The notes beneath the pieces are model-generated. The model did not search any database, had not been told where the DNA came from, and saw only the letters and a program-made list of their open reading frames with translations. The position numbers and the translations under genes were made by a program. Positions 35,469 to 47,877 of a stretch of 64,000 bases of DNA are shown in pieces. How positions within the stretch are numbered: the first letter of the stretch is position 1; each line of letters begins with the position of its first letter. Source of the stretch: Tenrec ecaudatus. Lineage: Eukaryota; Chordata; Mammalia; Afrosoricida; Tenrecidae. The stretch covers positions 146,478,025 through 146,542,024 of the forward strand of contig NC_134539.1 of NCBI RefSeq assembly GCF_050624435.1. The letters run 5' to 3'.

Positions 35469-37362
35469 GTAAGTATTTTTTAGCAGAATGTTTTTGTGGG
35501 TGGCTATTTACAAGCAGTTACCAGGATAGTGATGTCTTTGTGGTAGGGCACCTTGTCAGTATTTGGGGAAATGGTCCTGTTAAGCTTTTAGGGGTTTTTT
35601 TGTTTGTTGTTGTTGTTTTATTTTTCAGACTGATCAGTAGATAAAGGTCTTGAATGACCCCAAAACCCTTTTTCAGTTTCCATCAGAGTGGGCCCTCCAA
35701 TGCTCAGGCTGTGTATGCCCCCCAGGAATGCCCACCCAACTCAAGATGGAAAGCAAGCCACCTTCTCTGTCACCCTTCAGGGCCCCCCTTCTCTCCCCAA
35801 ACATGGGAACAGTGCAATGGCCGGAAGGAGGCCACACTCGACGTCAGCATTTTCCAGGGTGATGCCCTTTGTGCAAACTGCCGGAAGGCTGGCTGGGTGA
35901 AAAAATAAAATAAAAATCAGTACTCATCCAGTACAATGGCATTCCATATTGTTGTATAAAAATCGTTTGTGGGAAAAGGAGATGACAAGATCCTGGGATT
36001 TTCACACACACACACCCCACCCCCCACCCCCATCCTTATGGCGTAGTAGAAGATGGGGCTTAACTCTCGTCCTCGGCCAAGCTACCCTGCGGAAATGCTG
36101 GAAAGCCACTGCCCTCCACGGGCGTGAGCCACGCCCCAGTGGTGTCCGCCTCCCCTCCAAGCAAACTTGAGTCTAGCACGGCCGCTTAACAGCTTCAAGA
36201 TGGCCTTGGACTGTAGACACTTAGACAGTCAGAACTGAGTGGGGACGCACAGGGTGAAGCCCGCTGCAAGTAGGAATGCCGAGTCCTGGTGTGGCTCAGA
36301 CAGGAGGGGAAGGGTCTTCTGGTTGCTGCCCCCTGTTAGGTTTGCTCGGTCTCTGCCCCTCTCTCAACCAGTGTGCTTGTTTCTGAGCCTCCGCCACCCC
36401 ATCCCCGTTGAGCTCTCTGTCTGGTCTTGCTCAGTAGGTTTGAAGGCCTGTTTCATTATCGTGTTTCCATCTGGTCAACATCTAAACCTTCAGAAGGAGA
36501 CAGAGGCCGAGTGGATGGATGCCTTAACAGAGCAACTCTAATTCTCTAGGAGTGGTTTCAGTGTTCTGATCTGAATCAGGCCAACTCGACCTTCTCTTCT
36601 GTTTCCCTCTCAGCGAGACCACCTCTGAGCCCCCATTCCAAGCAGGTCCTCACAGCCCGTGCCCTCAGCCCTGGCCTCTGCCTTCATGGCACTCAGGGAG
36701 CATCCAGGTCGTGACTTCAGTGTAGGCTTACTGGTCTTAGACCCACTTCTTCCCGTGAGGACTCCACCTCGCCAGTGTGACAGTGCCTGGCCTGCCATGC
36801 AGTAGCCGCGCCACAGAGTTTTGACACTGAAGCCTCTCTGGAGGCCACCTTCAGCTCAACAGTAGACTGGCTTATAAAAGAAGTCATGTACAGTCAACCC
36901 TGAGACCCAAGACCAACCTGTACCCAGAGGGGCAGCAGGGCAGAGCAGGGAGACTGGATCAGAGGAAACGGCACAAATAGAATGGGAAGGAAAAGGATGC
37001 TGACACACAGTCCCCCAACAGTTTGTGTTCAGACTGTTAGGTGGGGGCTGACTTGCTGTGGAAACTTTCACCTAAACACAATCAAAGATTTAAGTGAAAA
37101 AAAAAAAACTGCCCAGAGAGTTCCTATGACCTTTCACTCTGTTTCTCTAAAATGCAGCATCTTTTGTAATTATAACCCAAGTATCAAAGCTAATAAACTA
37201 ACTTTGATAATCCCACCCCGCCTCCCAAAAATCTACAGCTTCTGAATGCGTGCCAGGCCCACTCCGGCCTATTCCCTGTGGCCGCATAGAGTACTGTGGG
37301 GAGAGCACACCTGAGGCCACGCACCTGTGGGAAACCAGTGGAGGAGGAAAACACACCTGCGT

Positions 37363-37576
37363 TGGAGTTTCTGGTTGGGGGAAAGGTTTTAGCACTGGAC
37401 TCCGAACCAAAAGATAGGCAGTTCGAACCCTCCAAAAGATACCTTGGAAGAAATGCCTTGGAATCTGTTTCCAAAAGGTCACAGGCTTAGCCCTGTGGAA
37501 GGTAGTTCTTGGCACTCATGGGATTGCTGTGAATTGGAATCTATTCAGTGGCAACCAATTTGGTCTGGTCTGGTTT
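37363..37576 (+). repeat. AfroSINE, older subtype
   Basis: Full older form: aggcagttcgaaccctccaa, ccttggaagaaatgccttgg, tail gtgaattggaatctattcag tggcaac, then a TGGTC-rich end. Confidence 0.8.
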
Positions 37577-37699
37577 GATGCTCCACATAGCCTCACTTTG
37601 CGCTGCATCTCAGACAAGTACAGAGTAACGGCATGGCGTCTCCGTCTCTCTCCAGCAGCAGGGCCGCTGCACCCTAAGACCCTCGGGGTCTGAGACGGA

Positions 37700-38140
37700 T
37701 CTGTGTGCTCTTGGCAGTCCGCAGCCGTTGGCTATTCTTGGTCAGCACCATAATTCACATGCATGTGAGGTGATTGAAATGCCTTAGTTGGCTCAGACCA
37801 CAGCAGAGACGTCAGAGTGAGTGACATCTTTGCTCTGTGGCATTTAATGAGGTCTTGTACAGCGGATTCTCCAAAGACAATAGGGCATTTGACTTCTCTA
37901 CTACTCCTTCCACGAGCTTTAGTTTGGATCCAAGCACGACAGAATCCTGGACAACGTTGGTTTCTCTGTGGTCTCTGTTCAGCAGGATGTTGTCTCCTCC
38001 AGGCCGCTTGTGAGGGTTTGGGTTTGCTGTGTGTTGACTTGTAATCCTTACAGAAGGCTGCAGCCCTTTCTCCTCAGCAAGGGCTTCCAGGCTGCTTAGC
38101 TTTCCGCAGCAGGGAGGTGACGTTTGCGTGTGACGGTTGT
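37700..38140 (-). pseudogene. RTE LINE fragment
   Basis: Reverse RTE ORF2 remnant: tcacatgcatgtgaggtgat, tttggatccaagcacgacag, gttgacttgtaatccttaca. Many substitutions; no open frame. Confidence 0.7.
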
Positions 38141-38529
38141 TAGTGAGCCTTCCTCCAGTTTGTGGGGCTCATGGCTCGGCATACAGATGGATGCGCAGTA
38201 CAGAGCAAGGCCGGGGAGAGAAATCCTGCTGCTGGCGTGCTTGGGAAGCAGGCGGCACACGTGCCCCACATGTCGGTACCACCTGCCTAGAAAGCAGCTT
38301 GTCTGGGAGTGTCGGTGTCATTGAAATGTTCATAACCTTTGACTCTGTCATCTTATTCTTGGTTAGTTAGTCTCGGGAAATAGTCCAGAAGAAGGAAACT
38401 CACATGCAGTAGAACTTGAATTGCAGCAAAGAATCGGGAGCAAACACAGTCGTTGTGTTAGAAAGATGCTGGGCTGAGAAGAAAGAACGGACTACACGCA
38501 CACAGACGTGTGCTGAGGGAGGAAGTAGC

Positions 38530-38690
38530 AGACACCTTCCATTTGTTCAGAACCTTACGGTTCACTGGTCCCCACAGCAAGGGCCTTGCTTGATTTTCCT
38601 CACACCACCCCAAGGCAGACTGGCCAGGTGTGGGCCCCACCCTTTCACAAGCGAAGCCCTGACAGTTAGTGCAAGTGACTGACTGACGTG
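38530..38690 (+). repeat. MIR-like fragment
   Basis: Weak MIR-type order: ccatttgttcagaaccttac, then gattttcctcacaccacccc aaggcag. Confidence 0.35.
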
Positions 38691-38932
38691 TAGCTTGGAG
38701 TCCATCAGTAAGAGTGTTGTGGCCTGGGTCCAGCCCAGGGAGTGTGCCCTGAAATGAGCCTGGCTCACGGGCTGCAGAGGAAGCGCTGCTCCCCTGTGGG
38801 ATGCAGCGCGGAAATCCGACTGGTATTGCAGGAGTGAGAAAATCACAGGAGCTGGACATTGGTGTGAATTTTTAAACTAGTTTTGAATGTATTTGTTTCA
38901 TCTACCGTAGCATTTTATGGTCACGGTGTGTG

Positions 38933-39359
38933 TGTGTCAGGTTGGGTTGACTAGAGAGACAAATCCAGAGTCACTCGTGTGCAAGAGAGAGCTTTATCTC
39001 AAAGAGCAATTGCATATTGAGAAAACATCCCAGCCCAGTCCAGGCCAAGTCCATATGTCCCATACTAGTCCATAAATTCCTCTTCAGCCTCATGCAGCAC
39101 ATGCGCTGGTGCAGGTCTACACGTGACTCCTCCAGCTCCAGGGCTCTGGCTCCATCAGCGTGGCTCCATGTGGCTTGTCAGAGGGAAGGTGAAGGCAGAG
39201 AGTGTGTGTCCTGCCTTCAGAGAGGAAGTCCCCAGAGTCCTCACACTAAGGCCACGCCCACAAGGAGCCATCATCAGGCTGTGACCTGACTGACAGACTA
39301 GAATCCACCCCTTCACGCTTAATAACCTCAAGTTGACGCGAGATTATGTAACTCCCACA
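38933..39359 (+). mobile_element. Solo LTR-like block, ERVL-type (tentative)
   Basis: About 427 bases starting TGTGTCAGGTTGGGTTGACT and ending TTATGTAACTCCCACA, so it begins TG and ends CA. It carries gactagagagacaaatcc near the start and caagttgacgcgagatta near the end, the layout of MLT2/ERVL LTRs. No internal viral genes are present and no clean target duplication was found. Confidence 0.5.
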
Positions 39360-39523
39360 CAATGGTAGTATTAGTATTGCTGCTTTAACCATTTCAGGAA
39401 ATGTTCACAAGAGCATCCTGTGGGGCTATCCCTTCACTAGCCTCCTCCACCAATTGTAGTGCCTTAAAGCCTCCCACGCTCCCTTCTAATGGCAGAGACT
39501 AAGCTCCGGTTTGTCTTTTCCAG

Positions 39524-40096
39524 GACTACGTTCCATCCCAGCAAGACATCCTGCTTGCCAGAAGACCCACCAAAGGCATTCACGAGTACGACTTTGAAAT
39601 TAAAAATGTTCCTTTCAAGATGGTTGATGTCGGGGGTCAAAGATCGGAGCGGAAGCGGTGGTTCGAGTGCTTTGACAGCGTGACGTCCATCCTGTTCCTT
39701 GTGTCCTCGAGTGAGTTCGACCAGGTGCTCATGGAAGACCGCCTCACCAACCGCCTCACGGAGTCGCTGAACATTTTTGAGACCATTGTCAACAACCGAG
39801 TCTTCAGCAACGTCTCCATCATCCTCTTCCTGAACAAGACAGACTTACTTGAGGAGAAAGTTCAGGTCGTGAGCATCAAAAACTACTTCCTAGAGTTTGA
39901 AGGGGACCCCCACTGCCTAAGAGACGTCCAAAAGTTCCTGGTGGAGTGTTTCCGGAACAAGCGCCGGGACCAGCAGCAGAAGCCTCTCTACCACCACTTC
40001 ACCACGGCCATCAACACAGAGAACATCCGCCTGGTTTTCCGGGATGTGAAGGATACGATTCTTCATGACAACCTCAAGCAGCTCATGCTGCAGTGA
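39524..40096 (+). CDS. GNA13: GNA13 last coding exon (GTPase core and C-terminus)
   Basis: Encodes the last 190 residues of Galpha13 (188-377) after a pyrimidine-rich acceptor ending ccag at 39520-39523. Visible in order: switch I with the arginine-finger motif [12 protein letters not shown], the G3/switch II motif [12 protein letters not shown] with the catalytic glutamine, the G4 motif NKTD, the G5-like TTAIN, and the C-terminal helix ending DNLKQLMLQ that contacts receptors. All nucleotide-binding and catalytic residues expected in this half are present. The only changes I note from the remembered human protein are conservative (QVVSIKNYF where human has QIVSIKDYF). The stop is TGA at 40094-40096. 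The frame joins exon 3 in phase 0, giving a full-length family size, so this is the functional gene and not a retrocopy. Confidence 0.97.
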   Translation, partial: DYVPSQQDILLARRPTKGIHEYDFEIKNVPFKMVDVGGQRSERKRWFECFDSVTSILFLVSSSEFDQVLMEDRLTNRLTESLNIFETIVNNRVFSNVSIILFLNKTDLLEEKVQVVSIKNYFLEFEGDPHCLRDVQKFLVECFRNKRRDQQQKPLYHHFTTAINTENIRLVFRDVKDTILHDNLKQLMLQ

Positions 40097-41987
40097 TGTA
40101 CAGACAGACTTGCTAGTCAACACCCCTATTGTGTTTCCGATCGTCTTTGATTTGGTTTGTTGTTTGTTTTTTTAAACTAGCCGTTTACAACAGGAATTAG
40201 AGAAACCTTGATTCTATGTTTAGCTTCTGGGAAGTCTTGGTCCCTCTTGGTGTGGCATTGGGTTTGGGGCTGCAAGCTTCTGACTAACGCCCTGTCAGTT
40301 CTGCCAAAGGTCTGGAGGGGGCCCCTCACGATGACTTCGATTTGGGTCTGGTTGTACTTCCTTGGGAGTGGGGGGCTCGGGCTACGTGCCCACCCACCTT
40401 CCCAACCGAAGCCTCCCGTGGTGCCAAGCAGGAAAGCTGTCTTTCTGCTCCTTCCACGCCTGTCAGGACGAGGTGGTGGACAAGCAGAATGAGGAAGGTG
40501 GCGTTGGTCTGCCGTCCACACAGGAGTGGCCCTCTTTGCAGGGAGGGGCCCCTGGGCTGCAGTTTGGCCCAAGGAACAGCAGCATGTAGGTTTACATTGA
40601 TGGAGCCTTCGTGGTTTAATCGCTCAGCAGTGATTGCGCGTTGGCAACGTCTGGTTTCTGACGTCGTTTACACGAGGGGTTCTGGTCTGATGATGTTGGG
40701 GTTCACACATGGTACGGGGCCGAGAAGCCAAGCAAATACCAGAGAGAGATAGTGTTGGGGGCCAACGCAGCGGGCGCCCGGCACCTCACGTTTGGCCCGT
40801 TCAGTTTCCCTGTCGCTAATGTGCCATACCCTGTAACCTGGCCACAGCAGCAACTGAGAACTGCCCGTGACTTGATGAGCCAAGCCTTCTGCCTCAACGT
40901 ACCCTTTCCAGAATACTCAGGCAGGTGGAGCCTTTCCTGTTGCAAGTCGAGCTGTTTTCTTTCCCTCCCACTACTCCGGGCTGTGGCGCCCCGGGGTTTT
41001 CTCTTCCGTGGACCGTCCTGTGGGCTGTGCAGGCGCCATTACTCGTCTCCCAAAGACTCAACCTGGGGAGGGCCTGTCGGTGAAGTGCCCTTCCAGGGAC
41101 GAGGAGTCATTTTTGTTGTTGCTCACACCTTATTTGAATTCCCTCCCCAATGTCCCGAGGTAGAGCGTGCCCGTGAAGCAGCTGGGCTTCGTGTCTGGTG
41201 GCAGACCCGCTCGGGTGGACGCAAACCATGTGAACAGCTGACTGGCAGCAGGGAAAAATCCGGGCTCGTAGGTTGGCACTCGAGTCCAAGTGGGATTCCG
41301 AGAGACAGGTGTTCGAAGTGGTGAGTGTGAAGAGCCGGGCAGCGGTCTTCCTGTCCCTGAAAGTTGTGATTATGACTGAGGTACCGCACAACTGGAGGGC
41401 CTCAGGGGTCCATTGGTGAGAAGACGGTGGCGAGGGGGAGGTTCCCTGATGGGCATGAGGGTGGGCCGCCCAGGTGAGCTAACCAAGGGTGGCAAGCCTC
41501 AGCACCCACCCCCACCACAGACTAGTAACTTCCCGTGTGTCCTGCCTGCGTGAGACACAGTCACAAACTTGCAGCCCACGCCGTGCTGCGGTGTACACGT
41601 GCAGTCTGCACATTGGAGTAATCGGGTGCTTCCTGCCCAAAAGAAGTCCTGGTTGAAAGTCCCATGGTAGTATCGCTGGCATACTCATGACCATCTCTGA
41701 GGATGCGCCCCGTAACAGCGGGCCTTTCGATGGGGACTCCAAGTCTAAGTGTAACCAGCAGTTACCCTGACCCGTCAAACATCATTTCAACCCCAGCGAA
41801 GGCTACAGCAAGTTCCCTATAGAAAGAGGAAATGTAGTCTCATGAAAATGACACTTAATATCACCAGTAGGAACTGGGAACCCCGCCATGTTCTCCAATT
41901 TGACTGTCGTCAGCAGCATCCAACACCAGACCGAGAGGGGCTGGTGACTAAGTGGTTGGTGTTTGCTAGCCTCTTCCTTGCTGTATA

Positions 41988-42180
41988 GGAGCCCTGGGGG
42001 CATAGTGGTCATGCATTTGGCTGCGACCTTCAAGGACAGCAGTTCGAAACCACCAGACCACCCTCTTCGGGAGAAAGATGAGGCTTTCTACTCCTGTAAA
42101 GTCTTGGAACCCCACGCAGGCTCCTCTCTCCCCTAGGCTGGCTGTGAGTCAGAATTGACTCCGTGGCGGCAAGGTTTTGG
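41988..42180 (+). repeat. AfroSINE in the GNA13 3' UTR
   Basis: Complete copy in transcript orientation: ggagccctgggggcatagtg, gcagttcgaaaccaccagac, gagtcagaattgactccgtg. Confidence 0.88.
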
Positions 42181-44857
42181 TCCTTGATGGATACGACATC
42201 TCAGTCAATATTCTTCTAGCAGCTTGTATCGATCGATACCCAGTAGAGCAGTGAGCTAGATTCCCTGGGAAGACTTCAGACCATGTTTCTATACTGTATT
42301 TTCAGAACAGTTGAAGGGAGTCAACTGCCGAGAGCTTGAACACTGGCTCCTTTTGAAGGACCGCTCTCTGGGGGAGGAGGTGGAATGGAGGTGGAGCTAG
42401 GAAAGGGTACTTGTCAGCCTCGCTTTGCTAGCCCCCCAGTGCCCCGCTCCCATTTCTAAAAAAGTAATAGAAATGTAATCTTCTTTTGGTGTGAGCAATT
42501 TTTCTACCTTTTCATGGTTCTGTTCTGGAATCTACTGTGCCTAATTCCATATGACATTCTGTTCTTAACACCTGTAGGCTTTCCCTTCCCTTTGAATTCT
42601 CAAGAAATACCCCCTCAAGTGTCTGCATTGACCTTGAAGAAGTTCATACCACACGGAGCTGCCTTACAAATCAGCAACACAAACCCAGGGCTTGGTTGTT
42701 TTTTTTGTTTTTGTTTTTTTGTTTAGGGGAGGTATGGTCCAAAGTTTTCTGAAGATCTAAATAATTCAAGGTATGTATCTGCCACTGAACTACTACTCTC
42801 TTTGGTAGCCTGACCTGTCACACTCTGCTAAATGTCAACTGCAGTCTCCGTTACCATTTTACTTTCGGGAAAGGGCCCTGCAGAGCAAGCGGCTGCAAGT
42901 GGAGGAGCGACACAATTTTGCCCGGTTTTGCTTTGTTCCAAGTCGCTCTGCAGGCTAATCCCCGAGGTGCCTGTTCGGTTGCCCGACGGTGTTTGCTGTG
43001 AGGTAGAACAAGGTAAAATTACCAAGTATTGATTTAAAGTCGATCAAAATCCCATGACTCTGTAGTTCTTTTTGTTAGCAAGAATGGGTAATTCAGCCTT
43101 ACCTCTCAGAGTATACCCAGATACCTGTATTCATACTTTGGATAAGATGCGTGTTCAGCATTAATTCACATAATCCGGTTATGCCTTATTTATATGCTTT
43201 TATGTCCCAAACCCCCTCCCCTTTAAGGAGCCCTCAGATTGGTGCTTGCGTGCAGGATTCTCTCCACTGCAGCTGGTAGCCCTGTTCTTTGTGCATATGT
43301 CCTGAGAAGGCTAACAATCAGTGTTAACTCTGAATTTCCTGTTGGAATCCATGAAGTAATTAACCATGCCTGCACAGCCCAGGCTGCCATTTGTGACCAG
43401 CTCACTAATAAATGGAGAGAAAGCCATTCTGTTCCCTTTCATTGCTTCCATTCCGACCCGAGGGAGCCCCAAGAGAAAGACCGGGCTGGCTGTCTTCCCG
43501 CTTGGAAAGCCGGCTTCGCACTGGCTGCCCGGGCCCCTCCTTCCTGCCCCTTCAGCCTGTTCACTTACAGATGGCCCCTCCTACATAATGCTGCTTGACT
43601 GAAAGCACTGAGAGAGTATCGTGTTGTCAATGATAAGGATACAGGTTGGCCTCCCAGTCGCGCCCCCATGAGGACGGGAGCGGTTGTGTGAGTGGGCAGG
43701 TGTGTGTCTTCCTCCGAGAGAAAGCAAGTGGCCCAGGGACACACCCGTTGTGCTGTGGTACGAGGTTAGGGCTCAGTGAATCAGTGTGGAGGTCGAAGGG
43801 CCAGTCTGCATCCAAACCTTTCAGAGAAGGTGGCCTGGGCAGCTGTCTCAGGTACCAGCAAGCAGACAGAAGTGAGCCCGGGGCCTCAACGGCCACTTTG
43901 TAGGGACGATGCTTGTGCCACCGGGATTCCTGTGACTACCTGGATGTGAGGCGAACGTGGAAACACGTTGACCTTGTGGCCAGCAAGCCTCCCCTTTTGA
44001 GTTCAGATGCCAGAATTTTCCAGGAGCCTGGACGGTTTTCAGCGGACGCCTCAGATGGCGTTTCCAGGGCTGTAGAGATTTTGTGACTAGCCCACTGCCG
44101 TCGCTGACCCAGGTGGGGTTTTTTCAGGTGGGTGGAAGGCTTGTGGCATTCCCCGGCCGTAAACTCTGCTCCTGACTCCAAATGTGACTTAGCTTGTCTT
44201 TAGAAAGCGTGTCTGTGTCCGTTCTTGCCATTATAAGGGAGGACTTTGCCGCCAGTCGTGCCTACTTGATGGTACTGAGAGAAAAGGGAGGGGCCAAGTA
44301 GGCATTCATTCTGGGGAAGGTGCGGGAGGGCTTCCAAAAGCCCATGGGAACATGGGACTAAAATGAGAATGGAATTTCGCCAAGAACGGGTCAAAGCCCC
44401 TCTCTGTGCAAGCAACCACACCACTTACCTTTTCTTTACCTCTTACTTGAAAGCAGAAATCGCAAAAAATGTTTGAATGGCTCTTCTACGCTCCTTTGCT
44501 GTGGTGAGAGCTCGTTTACCCCAGAAGCCTTATCAGAAAACGTCCGTATCACAGCCTCGTTCTGCCCCAACAACGCAGGAGCTGTACTCGCTCTGTATTC
44601 AAGTATTGGGGTTAGGGTTTTTTTTTTTAATGCATATCTTTTTTATAACTTTCCAGGAACCAAGCACATTATCTGATACTGTAAATTTCTTTTCTGTCAG
44701 TGCTTTTAGTTCACGATTGGCAATAAATTATTTCTAAAGGAAGTCTAACAGTGCAAAGATGGTTGGATTTCACAAAACCCAAGTTTCTCGTTCATGAAGG
44801 CTTTTGTATATATTTTGCCTCTTGCTATTAATATTTGCTTTGTAAAAATTTACATTT

Positions 44858-44863
44858 AATAAA
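44858..44863 (+). terminator. GNA13: Polyadenylation signal, GNA13 distal
   Basis: Canonical AATAAA within an AT-rich 3' UTR end, about 4.8 kb after the stop codon. It is chosen as the distal signal because repeat-rich intergenic sequence begins soon after. Confidence 0.55.
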
Positions 44864-45363
44864 CATTTATAAACTACTCAGTACGATGACATTATTTAAC
44901 CTACCAGTTGGTTAAAGGTTCCATGTAAAGTAGATAGTTGGAAACTGTGGAAGCAAAAAATAAAAACCACACTCATCTAGACCCAGAGCTGTGTCTCAGC
45001 ACCGACGCTGCCCGACAGTCATGAACTTGCCCTCACTAGAGATGGACATGTGGACTGGACCTCTGCCAAGAGATTTCACGAGACATTTCATCTGTTTTGG
45101 CGTGGGAACAGGAAAGGGGAACCATATGTCTTCCCCCTTCTGCTCCTTTTAGCCGCTGCATTAGTACGTCCTTGGCTAGCTTCATCCCTACAGAAATAGA
45201 GCCGCTCCATCCCTTGCCGTCGAGTGCAGTGTTCACAGAACACGGGTGGCCACGCACCAGCTTTTCATTTCAACTCGACAAACTGCAGAGATGACTTGCC
45301 AACACTCCACACCCCTTTGTAATAGTCCCTCCTGTTAACTTCTTGAATTCGTGTGCTCAGAAC

Positions 45364-45548
45364 GCACTGCCATCGAGTCAGTGCCGACTCATGTCGACCC
45401 TGCAGGGCAGATTGGAGCTGCCCCTAGGGGCTTCTTAGACTGAGTTTTTTAGGAGTCGAGAGCCTCCTCTCCCAACCACAGACCGGCAGGTGGTTTTGAA
45501 CTCGCTCTGAGGATAGAAGCCCAACACGTAACTACAGTGCCATGAGGA
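45364..45548 (-). repeat. AfroSINE
   Basis: Reverse copy with cactgccatcgagtcagtgc at the tail side and cgtaactacagtgccatgag at the head side. Confidence 0.8.
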
Positions 45549-46182
45549 TACCTGATGCTGTCCCATTTGCCGCAATGGGCCCAGAGGAGTCCCTGCTTTA
45601 TTCAGGTTCCTTAGCTTGCTCCCCTGGGACCCCACATCCTGTCAAGGAATCTCAAGCCCTCGCCAGGCTTCTTAGGCCCCTCACCTCTTGACAGTTTCTC
45701 AGCCTGCCAGTGACCACTTAAGGGACACTGGCCTGATGCCCCCATGAGAGGATGTTTTTCTGGCAATCAGGTTGGGGGACCACAGCGCTAGTGTACAGCC
45801 ACTAGCAGGGCATGTTGACCCCACCTCTTCCTGTAAGGAAGCTAGCAGGTTTGCGCCTTACCTGCCCCGCCCTCCCCCCCCCCCCACACACACACGTAAG
45901 AGGGGCATCCAGCGGCTTAATGCAGAACGGAACTGAAAGAGAAATGGGATTTTTTTCCATGAACTTTTGGAAGACCCTTCATATATGAAAGATGAGTGGG
46001 TCCTTCCCAACCCCTTATCCCTGCGGGAAAAAACCCAGGACTGTCCCTCCGGAGTGGGAGTTACAAAGCCAGGGGAGGGTCCTGGGGCCAGCAGGCTCCA
46101 TGCTGGGCCACAGCCAAGCCTCTCTAGCAGAGCAGAAGCCTATTCGGAATGACGTTGACTGCTGCCCGCAGGAAAAAAAAAT

Positions 46183-46677
46183 TGGTCTTTAAAGGCTTGA
46201 AGGAGAGACCAACATTCGTTTAGGCTATGGCCCCAACTGTTAAGTGTTGCACTACTAAACCGACAGGTGGGCAGTTCAAAGCCCTCCTCACCCCCAGAGA
46301 GGGCCCCTCTGAAGACAAACCTGCCAGTTTATCTACTTCCTCCCCCCCCCCCCCAAGAAGCCCAGCTTCAAAGCCAGTCGTGGGCGAGTCCTACTCCACA
46401 GGGGTGGTGGCCATGAGGTGTGATCAACAGGACAGCACTGGAGCAAGTTGAAAGCAAACCCACTTGAGTATTTGAATCCCCCAAACCAAGAAACCCCTTA
46501 AAAAGCGAGTTGCCATGGAGGAAGCACACCAGCCTGTGCCATCATGAGGTGTCGGCGGGATCGATTAACAGGCATCAGAAGACCTCAAAACAAAAACCCA
46601 TACTGTTGAGAACAAGGAGGGCTAGGGATGAGTCAACCAGGGCCCTCAGGATAGTACCGATGAACCACACAGGCCCA
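46183..46677 (+). mobile_element. LINE-like internal fragment interrupted by a SINE
   Basis: ggtctttaaaggcttgaagg (46186) and gaagcacaccagcctgtgcc (46523) correspond to 24351 and 24416 in the long copy. An AfroSINE lies between them. Confidence 0.65.
46219..46460 (+). repeat. AfroSINE, older subtype, inside LINE-like fragment
   Basis: tgttaagtgttgcactacta aaccgacagg, gggcagttcaaagccctcc; a C tract at 46342-46353 lies inside it. Confidence 0.6.
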
Positions 46678-46760
46678 GGCGGAGTTCCGTTCCGTTGTCC
46701 ACCGGGTTGCTGTGGTCGGCACCGACGCTCAGGCACCCAGCAACCACCGCAGCGATGAGC
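46678..46760 (+). repeat. AfroSINE 3' fragment
   Basis: Short tail-half match: ggagttccgttccgttgtcc, then gtggtcggcaccgacgctc. Confidence 0.4.
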
Positions 46761-46904
46761 TGGAATTGACTTGAAGACTGGCAGCCTCCTGGAGGCAAAC
46801 ACGGCCCTATTCATTCTAAGGAATTAGCCCAAACTCACGCTTTTATCTAGCCATGTGTTCTGGCACGGCCCTGGGATTGTTGGCAGAGGCCACTGCCTCC
46901 CTGT

Positions 46905-46908
<4 letters not shown>

Positions 46909-46947
<39 letters not shown>
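46909..46947. repeat. (TG)n microsatellite
   Basis: Nineteen TG units. Confidence 0.95.
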
Positions 46948-46949
<2 letters not shown>

Positions 46950-47169
46950 AGAGAAAAGATTGACTGATCTGTTCAATCAGAAGTCGGCTGGGAGGAGATT
47001 CTGCAGAGCCTCAAGAAGACCTGGGTCCATGGCATAGCAGGGCACCTGAAAGATGACCTGCATTTGCCCGGTGCCGCTGCATGTCACAAGAGTTCCTTTC
47101 TCTCCAGCCAGTCGTGGAGCCAAACCAGCTATTCACAGCAGCTGTGTGAAGCGCCCCTCTTTGCCACAA

Positions 47170-47295
47170 GAATACTGAGTGGTGTCAGGTCCAGAGTGAA
47201 CATTTACCCTGAGAATACTGAGTGGTGTCGTGTCCAGAATGAACATTTACCCTGTGAATACTGAGTGGTGTCGTGTCCAGAATGAACATTTACCC
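47170..47295. repeat. 43-bp tandem repeat, 3 units
   Basis: Units beginning gaatactgagtggtgtc at 47170, 47213 and 47256. The last two are almost identical and the first differs at a few bases. Confidence 0.95.
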
Positions 47296-47377
47296 AGAGA
47301 GGAAGAGGTGGCTGCTGGTTCTGCCCCCTGGGAAGGTGCACACACGCTAGGGAAACAGAGGCAGTGACGCCTGCCTC

Positions 47378-47455
47378 AGAATTGAACCTTCTTTGGCAGT
47401 GAACTCCAAGGCAGCTAGCAGCCCACCTCGTAACCAGTACGCCACAGCGTAAAAG
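47378..47455 (-). repeat. AfroSINE head fragment
   Basis: gctagcagcccacctcgtaa ccagtacgccac is the reverse of the SINE head. Confidence 0.6.
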
Positions 47456-47532
47456 GAGAATCCCTTCTGCCTAGGGGATAACGAACCTGTAGAACTAGCA
47501 CAGCTATTGGAGACAGCCCACGGCCTTTCTTA

Positions 47533-47727
47533 AGTGACAAAGTGGTAATTCACTGGGCTCCTCACCGCCAGGTCAGCAGTCCAGAACCACCCGCTGCTAA
47601 CTTGAGAAAAAGATACGACTTTCTACTTCCTAAAGAGTAAGTCTCCGAAACCCACAGGGGCAGCTCTACCCGGTCCTAGAGGATTGCTGTGAATCGGAAA
47701 CAACTTAATGGCAGTGAGCTGGGTTTA
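47533..47727 (+). repeat. AfroSINE, full length
   Basis: caccgccaggtcagcagtcc, tctccgaaacccacaggggc, and tail gtgaatcggaaacaacttaa tggcagtgagc. Confidence 0.85.
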
Positions 47728-47877
47728 TTTATTTCTCTATCAAAGGCCTGTCTTAATGCACACGACACAGAATAGAGAGCTCAGATCTCCTTGTTTGGTC
47801 ACAAGGCATTCAGGGGCTTGTGCCAAGTCCCCACTCCAGCCAGCCTCCCCTCCTGGCTTCCTTCCCCCCAACAAAAT

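Larger units (their letters stand above)
35469..39523 (+). other. GNA13: GNA13 intron 3 (about 4 kb)
   Basis: Runs from the gtaagt donor to the ttttccag acceptor. It contains an older AfroSINE (37363-37576), a minus-strand RTE fragment (37700-38140), a MIR-like piece (38530-38690) and an LTR-like block (38933-39359). Nothing is recognised at 35520-36990; a short CA-rich tract sits at 36004-36030. Confidence 0.85.
40097..44885 (+). other. GNA13: GNA13 3' UTR (inferred)
   Basis: Sequence downstream of the GNA13 stop with no coding frame that I recognise. The end is placed just past an AATAAA at 44858-44863, which lies in an AT-rich tract (44800-44880) of the kind found at mammalian 3' UTR ends. 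A long 3' UTR of several kilobases is the family norm. One AfroSINE (41988-42180) is embedded. The exact cleavage site and any earlier sites are not determined. Confidence 0.6.

Noticed and set aside
47170..47295. CRISPR-like array
   Set aside because: The 43-base units are directly adjacent with no spacers, and the genome is mammalian.
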